DNA of 13,541 nt from assembly GCA_038750655.1 (NCBI GenBank), contig JBCDGZ010000172.1, positions 1 through 13,541 on the forward strand, in the 5' to 3' direction. A program made the position numbers and the translations under genes. The notes under the pieces were generated by a model. That model was not told where the DNA came from and ran no database searches. It saw only the letters and a program-made list of their open reading frames with translations. Origin of the DNA: JBCDGZ01 sp038750655. GTDB lineage: Bacteria > Bacteroidota > Bacteroidia > Chitinophagales > Saprospiraceae. Below are positions 1-7,004 of the stretch, piece after piece. How positions within the stretch are numbered: the first letter of the stretch is position 1; every line of letters begins with the position of its first letter.

Positions 1-62
1 CGAATATGCTCCTTCCAATCTAGTGATCTAATATTGTCTTCCGTATAAGAAACCTTGCTCAT
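1..62 (-). CDS. parE: DNA topoisomerase IV subunit B, N-terminal fragment (runs off the left edge)
   Basis: Reading the minus strand from an ATG at 62-60 gives a protein starting MSKVSYTEDNIRSLDWKEHI, open to the window edge. This closely resembles what I recall as the N-terminus of Bacteroidota topoisomerase IV subunit B (YTEDxIRSLDWxEHIR), which leads into the GHKL ATPase domain. GyrB usually has a different start (YxADxIxVLxGLEAVRKRP), so ParE is preferred. ParE with ParC forms the type II topoisomerase that decatenates daughter chromosomes. A perfect TAnnTTTG promoter motif lies about 30 bp upstream. Only about 20 residues are visible, so the call rests on that short match. Confidence 0.72.
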   Translation of the reverse strand, partial: MSKVSYTEDNIRSLDWKEHI

Positions 63-91
63 GCTGTAGTATGCGTTAGTTAATCAAGCAA

Positions 92-99
92 CAAAAATA
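92..99 (-). promoter_or_regulatory. Bacteroidota -7 promoter element for parE
   Basis: The minus strand reads TATTTTTG, an exact match to the Bacteroidota -7 consensus TAnnTTTG. It sits 29 bp before the parE ATG, which would leave a leader of roughly 20 nt. I do not see a clear -33 TTTG at the expected distance, so this is a motif-based call. Confidence 0.45.
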
Positions 100-171
100 A
101 AGACATCTACTTGAATATTCCATTTAGTAAAGCCCACAAATTATAAATATCGCCTATTTTTTAACTCTCTC

Positions 172-187
172 CAACAAATATTTGTTG
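172..187. repeat. Perfect 16-bp palindrome between antirepressor-like gene and parE
   Basis: CAACAAATATTTGTTG is its own reverse complement. It begins 3 bp after the stop codon of the antirepressor-like gene (minus strand) and about 70 bp upstream of the parE promoter motif. As RNA it could fold a 6-bp stem with an ATAT loop, but no U-run follows directly, so a dimeric protein-binding site is at least as likely as a terminator. The half-site CAACAAAT recurs at 1081-1088, on the other side of the same gene. Confidence 0.5.
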
Positions 188-190
188 CAA

Positions 191-997
191 TCAGGCCCAT
201 AAACCCAGATAGCCTCCCCGCTGCATGGACTTCACCTCGCTCACCAGGGCAGGGTTAACATTGTATTTGGCAAAATCAATGGCAGAGTGGCGATCATCCC
301 AAATTTCGACCTTCATCTCCCGAGCAAACAGCTTGGCCAAATCCCCCATATCGGTTGCGTAGTCCCGACTCTTACCTAAGGCGATGAACAGGTCGATAAC
401 GGCGGTACGGATGATTTCATATTTGTCAACTTGCATGAGCATTTTCAACAAGTTCTTTCCTTTATAATTCTTCCCGATCTGCATCATCTTACTCTTCAGC
501 TCGTCTACCGTGTAGCCCAACAAATCCGCCCGGTACTGCCACCATTCTCTCGCTCCTCCTTGGGAATCCTCGAAGTATTTATGGTGCTCCCGCTCCACAT
601 ATTTCTGACAAGAGATCAAGCCCATGACCTTGGTCAGCTCTACTACAGCTACGACCTGATCCTTGGTTAGGTGATCCTTGCGCGCTTGTTTGTTGTCCAG
701 CTCGATGAGTCGCTTAGCGTATTCCTGCTTAACAGGGCTTGAGGAACTCAGCGTGATCAGCTTGGCTAATTCCACCGAAAGGTAATAGTCTCTTTGCTTA
801 CTGAATTTGAGGTTGCGGCGAGCATAATCTCTCATTTCGCAAGGCTTGCGCACATCATCCCCAAAGGCATATATATCTGTCAACCACTTGTCCAGATTAC
901 TGTTGTACTTATGTTGAGGCAAGCGAAGGACTTGATGGAGATTCGTAGCAGTTACAACCTGCGTTCCTTTTTTGCTGATTAATACTTGTAATTCCAT
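191..997 (-). CDS. AntA-like phage antirepressor-type protein
   Basis: A 268-aa soluble protein without signal or membrane segments. Residues 14-100 resemble the AntA/AntB antirepressor N-terminal domain of phages: a TATNLHQVLRL segment, then a DYYLSVELAKLI segment near 70-81 and a basic helix (KQEYAKRLIEL) near 90-100. Phage antirepressors of this type relieve repression of lytic genes. Residues 105-268 form a second mostly helical part that I do not recognise, ending with an aromatic and glycine-rich tail (GGYLGLWA). No integrase, repressor or structural phage gene is present in the window, so this is either a lone prophage relic or a domesticated regulator. The ATG start leaves a promoter-sized gap upstream. 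The AntA assignment is from motif resemblance only; KilA-N-like or Bro-N-like families are alternatives. Confidence 0.65.
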   Translation of the reverse strand: MELQVLISKKGTQVVTATNLHQVLRLPQHKYNSNLDKWLTDIYAFGDDVRKPCEMRDYARRNLKFSKQRDYYLSVELAKLITLSSSSPVKQEYAKRLIELDNKQARKDHLTKDQVVAVVELTKVMGLISCQKYVEREHHKYFEDSQGGAREWWQYRADLLGYTVDELKSKMMQIGKNYKGKNLLKMLMQVDKYEIIRTAVIDLFIALGKSRDYATDMGDLAKLFAREMKVEIWDDRHSAIDFAKYNVNPALVSEVKSMQRGGYLGLWA

Positions 998-1080
998 AAG
1001 CGATTAGTTGAAATTTGTGTGCTGTTTTATGAAAAATATCACTTATTTGAATGCAAAGTAAAAACATAAATCCATATTTA

Positions 1081-1113
1081 CAACAAATTGTTTATTAAAT
1101 TTTCGTTAATAAA
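1081..1113. repeat. Two AT-rich inverted repeats in a divergent promoter region
   Basis: Between the antirepressor-like gene (minus) and the two-TM gene (plus) lie AACAA-A-TTGTT (1082-1092) and, directly after it, TTTATTAA (1091-1098) with its complement TTAATAAA (1106-1113) around a 7-nt spacer. Together they form a symmetrical block about 20-55 bp ahead of the plus-strand TTG start. They could be operators. Because the region is very AT-rich, chance symmetry is possible. The first repeat shares CAACAAAT with the palindrome at 172-187. Confidence 0.35.
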
Positions 1114-1134
1114 ACATTTTATTTCACCCATATT

Positions 1135-1629
1135 TTGCCAAAACACGCTGATATACAATCCATTAGCAAGGCTTTAGTCAAAGAATATTATTCTAAATTT
1201 TTTGCTATTGTTTGTTTATTTTTTGCTGGATGCCTGCTAATTTATCACTTCTTTGGTGACAATACCATCTTAGCTGTACTCGGCTTATTCATGGTCGGAA
1301 CCGGCTTGAATTTTGGCTGGCGACAGTGGCGCTATCGGCAGACAGAACGCCACCCGCTGCTCCAACTGTTGAGGATCCGATCTCGTCGGATTGTGTGGGT
1401 TTATTCGACGATCACCCAGCGGATGCCTTTCGGGGTACAATTTTCTCGCAATGCTTATTTACACTTTAAGTTGGTGAATGGAAAGGAATGGGTACTCTCC
1501 ATTCCAGAAGGCCAAATTGAGGAGGTGATGAAGGCCCTCAACCGCAGGCTGCCCCACGCCACCTTCGGCTATAGTCAGGAAAAGGAGCAGTGGTATACCG
1601 CTCATCCAGAGATGATGTACAAAGATTAG
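1135..1629 (+). CDS. Small two-TM membrane protein of unknown function
   Basis: A 164-aa protein, start TTG. The frame is open only from 1099 and the next in-frame ATG (1291) would remove the first TM helix, so TTG at 1135 is the best start. Residues 22-40 and 44-61 are two hydrophobic helices with a short connecting turn (GDN), giving a hairpin. A basic stretch (RQWRYRQTER) then leads into a cytoplasmic domain (about 75-164) with alternating beta-like segments (RRIVWVYSTIT, YLHFKLVNGKEWVLSI) and a helix (IEEVMKALNRRL). This layout is like bacterial membrane-anchored PH-like proteins, but that is only a fold guess. The stop codon overlaps the stop of the convergent TIR gene by 4 bp. Confidence 0.75.
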   Translation: MPKHADIQSISKALVKEYYSKFFAIVCLFFAGCLLIYHFFGDNTILAVLGLFMVGTGLNFGWRQWRYRQTERHPLLQLLRIRSRRIVWVYSTITQRMPFGVQFSRNAYLHFKLVNGKEWVLSIPEGQIEEVMKALNRRLPHATFGYSQEKEQWYTAHPEMMYKD

Positions 1630-3107
1630 CTCGATCCTGGGGATTCCTCCCCTTTTCCCCATAGGTAATAGAATAAAGTCAGGGCGCTGATCTGCTGCAG
1701 CCGGCCGCGAACGTTAAAAAATTCGAATAGCAGTCGGTTGATGCTTCGCCGATCGCGAAACAGGAAGGAAATTCGTAGTTCGGTTAATTTGCGTTGGAGG
1801 TCAATAGCCATATTCCTACAGAGGTGGGCATCTGCCATGAGGTGCTGGTAGCCCAGTAGGAGGACGTAGCCCAAAAGGAGGCCGAAGGCGGCCAAGAGGT
1901 ATAAAAACCAACCCCAAGCAATCAGGCGAGGCCCTATGACATAATACAGCATCGCGCCGAGCAAGAACATCACTGGTCCTGCCATCATAATCATCCCCGC
2001 ATTGCCTTTAAGTTGGTGGTGTTGTCGTTCAGCACTGTTCATGATCTCTTCTCCAAATTGGTAATAGCTGCTTAAGGCCATCAATTCATCAGGTTGGAGG
2101 AGGTGAAGAATGAGGTAGCGCAGTTTGAGACCTTCGGTTTTGATGTCGTGAATCTCCTCTGCATCTTCCTCTCGTTCTCCGATCACCTCCAAATTCTCCG
2201 ATAGTCGACGACCGTTGAGCAGATCATCCATCAAATCACTGATCTGGGTATGTGCTTTGGCCGCCTGGCTGCCGGTAGGGAAGCGTTGAAGATAGTTGAA
2301 CAGGAGCGGTAGATTTTGACTGTCAATCGCATCATTGCCCGCGATGGCCTCGCTTTCTTCAATCTCGGTGAGCCGATCCAGCGCCAGGGGCTTATGCTGA
2401 GCCTTGGCCGGAATCTCGGGAGCGTCTTTGAGGTAGTGGAGCAGATGAGTGGTATCGTTTAGGCTCTCGGCTTCCTTCCAGAGTTTGGCTTCCAGCATCT
2501 CATCGGCTCGACGCTGCGCTTCGCGACGCTGTAGGGTGAAGGGAAATTTTTCAATAAAATCTCGATAAGTACGGTACTCATTCCGGGCCAGGGCCTCCTT
2601 CCAGGCCGTTTCGACCTGCTCTTTTCGATAGCGCAGCCGATCAATCCGGGTTTCTAATTCTCCACTGATGACGAATAAGGGGTGGTCCAGGCCCTCTGTG
2701 TGTTCATTGATCAAGGGAAGGACATTAGACGGGAGTCGGGGAAGTTTGTGTAAAATGCTGGTCTCGATGCGGCAGGGGGTAAAGACCAGGGGGATCAGCT
2801 GAATGTTGCCCAGATTGCGGGCTTCCAGGAGGTAGGACAGTTCGGTGCTGAAGCTGAAATCGGCGGCCAGAAAGCTGCTGCTGACGAGAAAGAGGAGCAA
2901 ATCGGTGTTTTTGACAATGGTATGGACCGAAAATCGCTGCTCCATCAGGTCATTGATTTCCTCGAAGCGCAGGTGAGCAATCTTATCGCGATGCAATAAG
3001 GACTCCAGATGAATGGCCAGTTGTTCCTTGTGGGCAGTATCTTGCTTGGCGTACCAGCAACGTACGTTGATCAGGACATCAGGCGTTTTTGTAGGTGTAG
3101 TTAGCAT
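1626..3107 (-). CDS. TIR-domain protein with helical repeats and C-terminal two-TM segment
   Basis: A 493-aa protein. Residues about 10-155 read as a bacterial TIR domain: a first strand (VLINVRCWYAKQD), a central DLLLFLVSSSFLAADF segment, and IPLVFTPCR as in TIR_2 proteins. Glu89 (codon 2843-2841), in STELSYLLEA after that segment, is in the position of the catalytic glutamate of NAD-cleaving TIRs. Two helical repeats follow, each with the pattern (Y/L)xxFIxxFPxxxxxxxAxxR (about 165-205 and 262-292); such repeats often accompany effector domains in Bacteroidota. After an acidic helical stretch come two TM helices (about 372-392 and 395-420), then a basic, likely cytoplasmic tail. It has an ATG start, an AGGAG 10 nt upstream and its own promoter. 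A signalling or abortive-defence role is plausible but unproven; no sensor partner gene is adjacent. Confidence 0.75.
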   Translation of the reverse strand: MLTTPTKTPDVLINVRCWYAKQDTAHKEQLAIHLESLLHRDKIAHLRFEEINDLMEQRFSVHTIVKNTDLLLFLVSSSFLAADFSFSTELSYLLEARNLGNIQLIPLVFTPCRIETSILHKLPRLPSNVLPLINEHTEGLDHPLFVISGELETRIDRLRYRKEQVETAWKEALARNEYRTYRDFIEKFPFTLQRREAQRRADEMLEAKLWKEAESLNDTTHLLHYLKDAPEIPAKAQHKPLALDRLTEIEESEAIAGNDAIDSQNLPLLFNYLQRFPTGSQAAKAHTQISDLMDDLLNGRRLSENLEVIGEREEDAEEIHDIKTEGLKLRYLILHLLQPDELMALSSYYQFGEEIMNSAERQHHQLKGNAGMIMMAGPVMFLLGAMLYYVIGPRLIAWGWFLYLLAAFGLLLGYVLLLGYQHLMADAHLCRNMAIDLQRKLTELRISFLFRDRRSINRLLFEFFNVRGRLQQISALTLFYYLWGKGEESPGSS

Positions 3108-3112
3108 GGAAT

Positions 3113-3130
3113 ATCAGCTCCTGATTAATC
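3113..3130 (-). promoter_or_regulatory. Short palindromes over the start site and RBS of the TIR gene
   Basis: ATCAG-CTC-CTGAT (3113-3125) overlaps the palindrome GATTAATC (3123-3130). They lie between the -7 element and the ATG and cover the AGGAG ribosome-binding sequence (plus-strand CTCCT, 3118-3122). A repressor bound here, or a small hairpin in the leader, would block expression. The arms are short, so this is only a candidate operator. Confidence 0.3.
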
Positions 3131-3161
3131 AAATATAACAATCTCGGGCAATTCCGGCAAA
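3130..3161 (-). promoter_or_regulatory. Bacteroidota promoter (-33/-7) of the TIR gene
   Basis: On the minus strand, TTTG (3161-3158) is followed after 20 nt by TATATTTG (3137-3130), an exact TAnnTTTG. Motifs and spacing match the -33/-7 promoter of Bacteroidota. The predicted transcript would start near 3124 with a very short leader before the ATG at 3107. This is the best-supported promoter in the window. Confidence 0.6.
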
Positions 3162-3209
3162 TTTGCATTTTTCTACCTATCTTCTCGCCAGCTCAATACG
3201 ACCAAAGCT

Positions 3210-4598
3210 ATGCGATTCCTTTTCCGTCCTGTCGACATCAGTGCTCTTGTTTTCTTCCGTGTACTTTTCGGTATTCTGGGATTCATCGATGTGTTTGCCT
3301 TTTGGACCTACAAACACCTCTACAAGCAATCCTTTGACCCGGCTAATCTGCAATTCCGCTACTACGGCTTCGAGTGGGTCCTCCCCTTTCCCGAGCCGCT
3401 GATGTCCATCTTCCTGCTGATCATCATGGCCGCCGCCGTCGGCGTAGCCCTAGGCTGGCGCTACCGGCTCTGCACCACCGTCTTTGCCTTCGGCTTCGCC
3501 TACACTTTTCTGGTCGAAAAAGCCTACTACCTCAACCACGGCTACCTGTTCACCGTCCTCTCCTTTCTGATGATTGCCCTACCGGCCCACCGCGCCTGGT
3601 CGGCCGATGTGCTCCGCCGCCCCGAGCTGCGGCTCCGTCAAATCCCCTACTGGCCGCTCTTCCTGCTGCAATTCCTGATGGGCGTCGTCTACTTCTTCGG
3701 TGGCATCGCCAAGATCAACGCCGACTGGCTCAACGCCATGCCCCTCAAGCTATGGCTCAAGGCCAAATCCAACATGTGGCTGATTGGTCCCATCTGGGCC
3801 AACGAGTGGGCGGCCTATTTTATGAGCTACGGCGGGCTGCTGCTCGATCTATTTGTGGTCTTCTTTTTGATCTTCCGCCGGACGCGCCCCTGGGCCTTCG
3901 CCGCCGTGCTGTTCTTCCATCTGGTCAACAGTGTAGTCTTCAAAATCGGCATCTTTCCCTGGCTCTCCATCGGGCTGACGCTGCTCTACTTCCCTTCTGA
4001 CACGCCCAGGCGCATCGCCAACTGGCTGGTGCAGCGCATCCCGCGCCTAGCGGGCATCGGCCGCTGGTGGGAGCGGCGACTGGAGCGGGCGGGTACGCCC
4101 CCGCCGCTGGGCATCGACTACAGCCCCCAACAACGCCAACTCATCACCACGGCATTCATCGCCCTGATGCTCATCAACGTTGCCCTACCTCTACGCCACC
4201 ACTACTTCGCCGGCGACGTCACCTGGACCGAGGAGGGCCACCGCTACGCCTGGCGGATGATGCTGCGCAGCAAGCAGGGCTACGGCAACTTCCTCATCCG
4301 CACCCCTGCCGAAGGCGATATTACCAAAGTCCGCCCCCGCAATTACCTCAAGGGCAAGCAGGAGCGCAAGATGTACACCCATCCGGATATGATCCTGCAA
4401 TTTGCGCACTTCCTACGGGATGAATTCGAGGCCCAGGGCTACAAGGATGTGGAGGTCTACGCCAACATCAAGGTCAAGCTGAACGGGCGGAAGTACTGGC
4501 CATACATTGATCCGACGGTGGATTTGGCGCAGGTGGAGTGGAGTTTTTTGGAGGAGGCGGAGTGGATATTGCCGGAGGGGGAGGAAGAAGAGGATTGA
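3210..4598 (+). CDS. Vitamin K-dependent gamma-carboxylase homologue (HTTM family)
   Basis: A 462-aa multi-pass membrane protein with about nine hydrophobic segments (roughly 10-31, 64-83, 87-101, 111-125, 146-164, 205-222, 228-247, 248-262 and 310-327). Residues 158-173 (GVVYFFGGIAKINADW) match the catalytic region of gamma-glutamyl carboxylase, VYFxAGxxKLxxDW; Lys168 aligns by eye with the catalytic lysine (Lys218 in human GGCX). Also conserved are LNHGYL (108-113) and, after the last TM helix, a TWTEEGHRYAWRMMLRSK segment (338-355) typical of the family. The family couples vitamin K hydroquinone oxidation to glutamate carboxylation in animals; the bacterial substrate is not known and menaquinol might serve as cofactor (inference). 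The soluble C-terminal part is much shorter than in the 758-aa human enzyme and ends in an acidic tail. Base composition is clearly richer in G+C than the neighbours. It is divergent from the TIR gene with 102 bp between. Confidence 0.85.
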   Translation: MRFLFRPVDISALVFFRVLFGILGFIDVFAFWTYKHLYKQSFDPANLQFRYYGFEWVLPFPEPLMSIFLLIIMAAAVGVALGWRYRLCTTVFAFGFAYTFLVEKAYYLNHGYLFTVLSFLMIALPAHRAWSADVLRRPELRLRQIPYWPLFLLQFLMGVVYFFGGIAKINADWLNAMPLKLWLKAKSNMWLIGPIWANEWAAYFMSYGGLLLDLFVVFFLIFRRTRPWAFAAVLFFHLVNSVVFKIGIFPWLSIGLTLLYFPSDTPRRIANWLVQRIPRLAGIGRWWERRLERAGTPPPLGIDYSPQQRQLITTAFIALMLINVALPLRHHYFAGDVTWTEEGHRYAWRMMLRSKQGYGNFLIRTPAEGDITKVRPRNYLKGKQERKMYTHPDMILQFAHFLRDEFEAQGYKDVEVYANIKVKLNGRKYWPYIDPTVDLAQVEWSFLEEAEWILPEGEEEED

Positions 4599-4654
4599 TG
4601 TTTTTGGAGTGTCACGTCTTTAGAGTGAAAACAATTTCTAGCTGAAAACAGGAA

Positions 4655-4673
4655 GATAACGACTAACGTTATC
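4655..4673. repeat. Inverted repeat upstream of the OM protein gene
   Basis: GATAACG (4655-4661) and its exact complement CGTTATC (4667-4673) surround ACTAA, followed by AAAATTTT. It is 57 bp after the carboxylase-homologue stop and 36 bp before the next ATG. It could be an operator for the OM-protein/CHAT pair, or a weak terminator. The stem is AT-rich and the T-run is only 4 long, so operator seems slightly more likely. No clear TAnnTTTG was found in this 110-bp gap. Confidence 0.4.
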
Positions 4674-4708
4674 AAAATTTTGGCTACTCAACATTTAACT
4701 ACTAATCA

Positions 4709-6949
4709 ATGACTACTCCAACCCTCCCTGCCGCCGGGGTGCCGAAGGCTGCCTGGCTGCTTCTTTTCTTTTTTCTATTTAACTACCCAACTGTTCTGAA
4801 AAGCCAATGCGAAAATGAAATCAAAAATACGATGCTTTGGAGCACAGCGGCAGTCCATCTGATTACTCAAGAGGCGGATAGAAGGTGCCAGGATTCACTA
4901 CCTGGCTCTATATGTATCCTTCCGCTACAGGAAGTAGCAGGCCTCAATACACTACTGGGACAAGCATTTCCGAATACCATATACTTTCAAATGTGCTGGG
5001 CGCCCATCGGAAGTAGCACTTCCGTATTTACTAACCCACCGGACTCAATAGATTGTACACCAGCTCAAGGGGTTACTTGTAATGATCTTGAGGATCCGAA
5101 ATGGCAACACCTCTGGGAGTTCAGCGACGGCTGTTACATTAAGGGGGACTCTATTGGCATTCACACCTTTGGAGCGCAAGCTACGGGGGTAAACTCCTCT
5201 TCTATCAAGGTCCGAGCCGTCCCTACTTACAGTCCGACTGGAGAGCCTCCTGAAGAGCGACGTAAGGCGACGACAGATATTATTGGGGGGACTACTCTAA
5301 TAAGTAATTTTAAACCTGATGAGCCTGACCGGGATATGAAGATTACTCCACATTGGGACGCCATGCAAAAAAGAGAAGTCTTTACCTTAGCGGTCAGCTA
5401 CAGGAATCTAAGGTCTTCAACTCGTAATGGGACGCTCTCTATACACTTTGGTCCAGAGGAGCAAGACAGCTCAGGATTTAAGGTTGACTCATTGGATTTG
5501 GACAAGAATTTCCGGTTTTATGGTAATGATTTGCCCCGTACTCGAACCGATAATCGGTTGGATTTGGCCATCGAAGCACTTTCCCCCGATAAAGAACATA
5601 CCTTTTTCATTGACATTCCAGTGAGCAGTAACTTACCCAATACATCGGGAGAAACTGCTGAGTTAAATATCTCATACGGTATTGATTGGGAGGGAGAGGA
5701 GAAAGACAGTATTGAGGTCATCCCTTCTACAAATTCTGATCGTCTTCCTTCTCCTTCTATTGATACCAGAGATAGTGTGAAAATAATTGCCTCGTTGCCG
5801 GTGATTGATGATAAGCCTAGGGATGAGAGGGATACGTACGCCTTTGACAACCCCAATTACAATGTATTTAAGCAAAGCCTCAACTTAAGTGTAAATATTG
5901 CCAGAGATCCCAATAGTATCTCCGTTTCGCCCTCTGTAATCTTCACTTATGATAAAAACGCCGTATTGACCTACACCGTAAAGTTTATGAACAAAGCCAT
6001 GTCGAAATTAGCGCGGGTGGAGGTCACCACGATTCACGACAAAAAACTAGCATACAGTAATGTAGACCTCCTAGATCATCAACGCAAAGATGTATTTATC
6101 GAAGCGCCTTCGCCAACCAGTTCACTGACCCTGCCTCATCAGCAAATTTGGGATTTACGAAATTCCCCGAATGATCTAGATAAAGCCAGATGGTTGGCCC
6201 ACGGAGAGGTAGGATCTATTCAATATACGGTGCCCCTGGATGCTCGTACCGAATTAAACCCAGGAGATCAAATCCATGCCAATGCCAATATAAAGATGTA
6301 TACTGATCCAGATGGAGCCCCGGATGATGAATTAGCGACTAATACTGCCATTACCAGGGTCGTTGAACCCAAACCTTTACCCTGGTGTTTCGGAGTAAAA
6401 TGGGGTCTTAATTTTCAAAATTTCAATTTGGATAATGATAACACCATTGGTATGATGACAGGGCTGACTGCAAGAAAGGCCATTGAAGGAAAAAACCGTT
6501 CCTATTACTCCAGCAAACAAAAGAAAATTAAAGTCAGTCAACTCCCCCGCTTATGGTACCAGTTTGAGTTGATGTATTCTCATCTGAAAATTGAGGAGGA
6601 CTTTACCTCCACATTATTCCGCTATCGGTCTATAGATGTTGTCCCTTTACAAGTCCGTTATGTATTTGATATTAAAAGAATCAAACGGCTGGGCTATAAA
6701 TCGGCAGCAGTCTCTGCTGGTTTAAATTTTCCGTTGGTACTTGATGCGGATACCGATGAAAACCCCTTGCGACTCAGCGATAACTTTTTCGATCGATGGG
6801 AGCAAAATGTATTCCTCGATTTGGGGGTGGGTAATATTCTCGGCCGTCATGGATTTTCATTTAGCTATCGTTTTAACTGGCGTTTAAATCCTATCATCAA
6901 CGACGGAGGCGATATTTATCATCAACTCTACACTCATTTTAATTTCTAA
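4709..6949 (+). CDS. Secreted protein with DUF11/Ig-like region and putative C-terminal outer-membrane beta-barrel
   Basis: A 746-aa protein. The N-terminus has a signal peptide (hydrophobic core AAWLLLFFFLF, 14-24; cleavage probably near KSQ, 31-33); the nearby Cys34 has no lipobox. Residues 34-170 are cysteine-containing (Cys34, 60, 69, 96, 116, 124, 142) and unrecognised. Residues about 220-340 and 395-550 are beta-rich; the second has the TYTVKFMNKAMSKLARVEVT pattern of DUF11-like adhesin repeats. Residues 559-746 alternate amphipathic strands and end in a terminal phenylalanine (YTHFNF), as outer-membrane barrels do; only about 8 strands fit. The likely location is the outer membrane with a large N-terminal domain in the periplasm or outside. 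It is 55 bp upstream of the CHAT gene on the same strand, suggesting joint action. No specific family is recognised with certainty. Confidence 0.7.
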   Translation: MTTPTLPAAGVPKAAWLLLFFFLFNYPTVLKSQCENEIKNTMLWSTAAVHLITQEADRRCQDSLPGSICILPLQEVAGLNTLLGQAFPNTIYFQMCWAPIGSSTSVFTNPPDSIDCTPAQGVTCNDLEDPKWQHLWEFSDGCYIKGDSIGIHTFGAQATGVNSSSIKVRAVPTYSPTGEPPEERRKATTDIIGGTTLISNFKPDEPDRDMKITPHWDAMQKREVFTLAVSYRNLRSSTRNGTLSIHFGPEEQDSSGFKVDSLDLDKNFRFYGNDLPRTRTDNRLDLAIEALSPDKEHTFFIDIPVSSNLPNTSGETAELNISYGIDWEGEEKDSIEVIPSTNSDRLPSPSIDTRDSVKIIASLPVIDDKPRDERDTYAFDNPNYNVFKQSLNLSVNIARDPNSISVSPSVIFTYDKNAVLTYTVKFMNKAMSKLARVEVTTIHDKKLAYSNVDLLDHQRKDVFIEAPSPTSSLTLPHQQIWDLRNSPNDLDKARWLAHGEVGSIQYTVPLDARTELNPGDQIHANANIKMYTDPDGAPDDELATNTAITRVVEPKPLPWCFGVKWGLNFQNFNLDNDNTIGMMTGLTARKAIEGKNRSYYSSKQKKIKVSQLPRLWYQFELMYSHLKIEEDFTSTLFRYRSIDVVPLQVRYVFDIKRIKRLGYKSAAVSAGLNFPLVLDADTDENPLRLSDNFFDRWEQNVFLDLGVGNILGRHGFSFSYRFNWRLNPIINDGGDIYHQLYTHFNF

Positions 6950-6977
6950 TTTCAGTTCAAAAAAATAGAATTTTGAG

Positions 6978-6985
6978 TATTTTTG
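6978..6985 (+). promoter_or_regulatory. Bacteroidota -7 promoter element before the CHAT gene
   Basis: TATTTTTG matches TAnnTTTG exactly and lies 19 bp before the ATG of the CHAT gene, inside the 55-bp gap after the OM protein gene. The CHAT gene may therefore have its own start of transcription besides read-through from upstream. No good -33 TTTG was found at the expected spacing, and the region is AT-rich. Confidence 0.4.
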
Positions 6986-7004
6986 TAAGAGAACTGTTTT
7001 TCTT

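Noticed and set aside
3162..3185. Possible plus-strand promoter for the carboxylase homologue (TTTG at 3162-3165, TATCTTCT at 3178-3185)
   Set aside because: The spacing is only 12 nt and the -7 element has two mismatches at its end, so it is not supported.
3163..3402. Long open frames overlapping the GC-rich carboxylase homologue in other frames, up to 208 codons at 3374-4000
   Set aside because: They are rich in Pro, Arg and His without domain features, as expected from shifted reading of a C-ending-codon gene. The 462-aa frame has clear family motifs.
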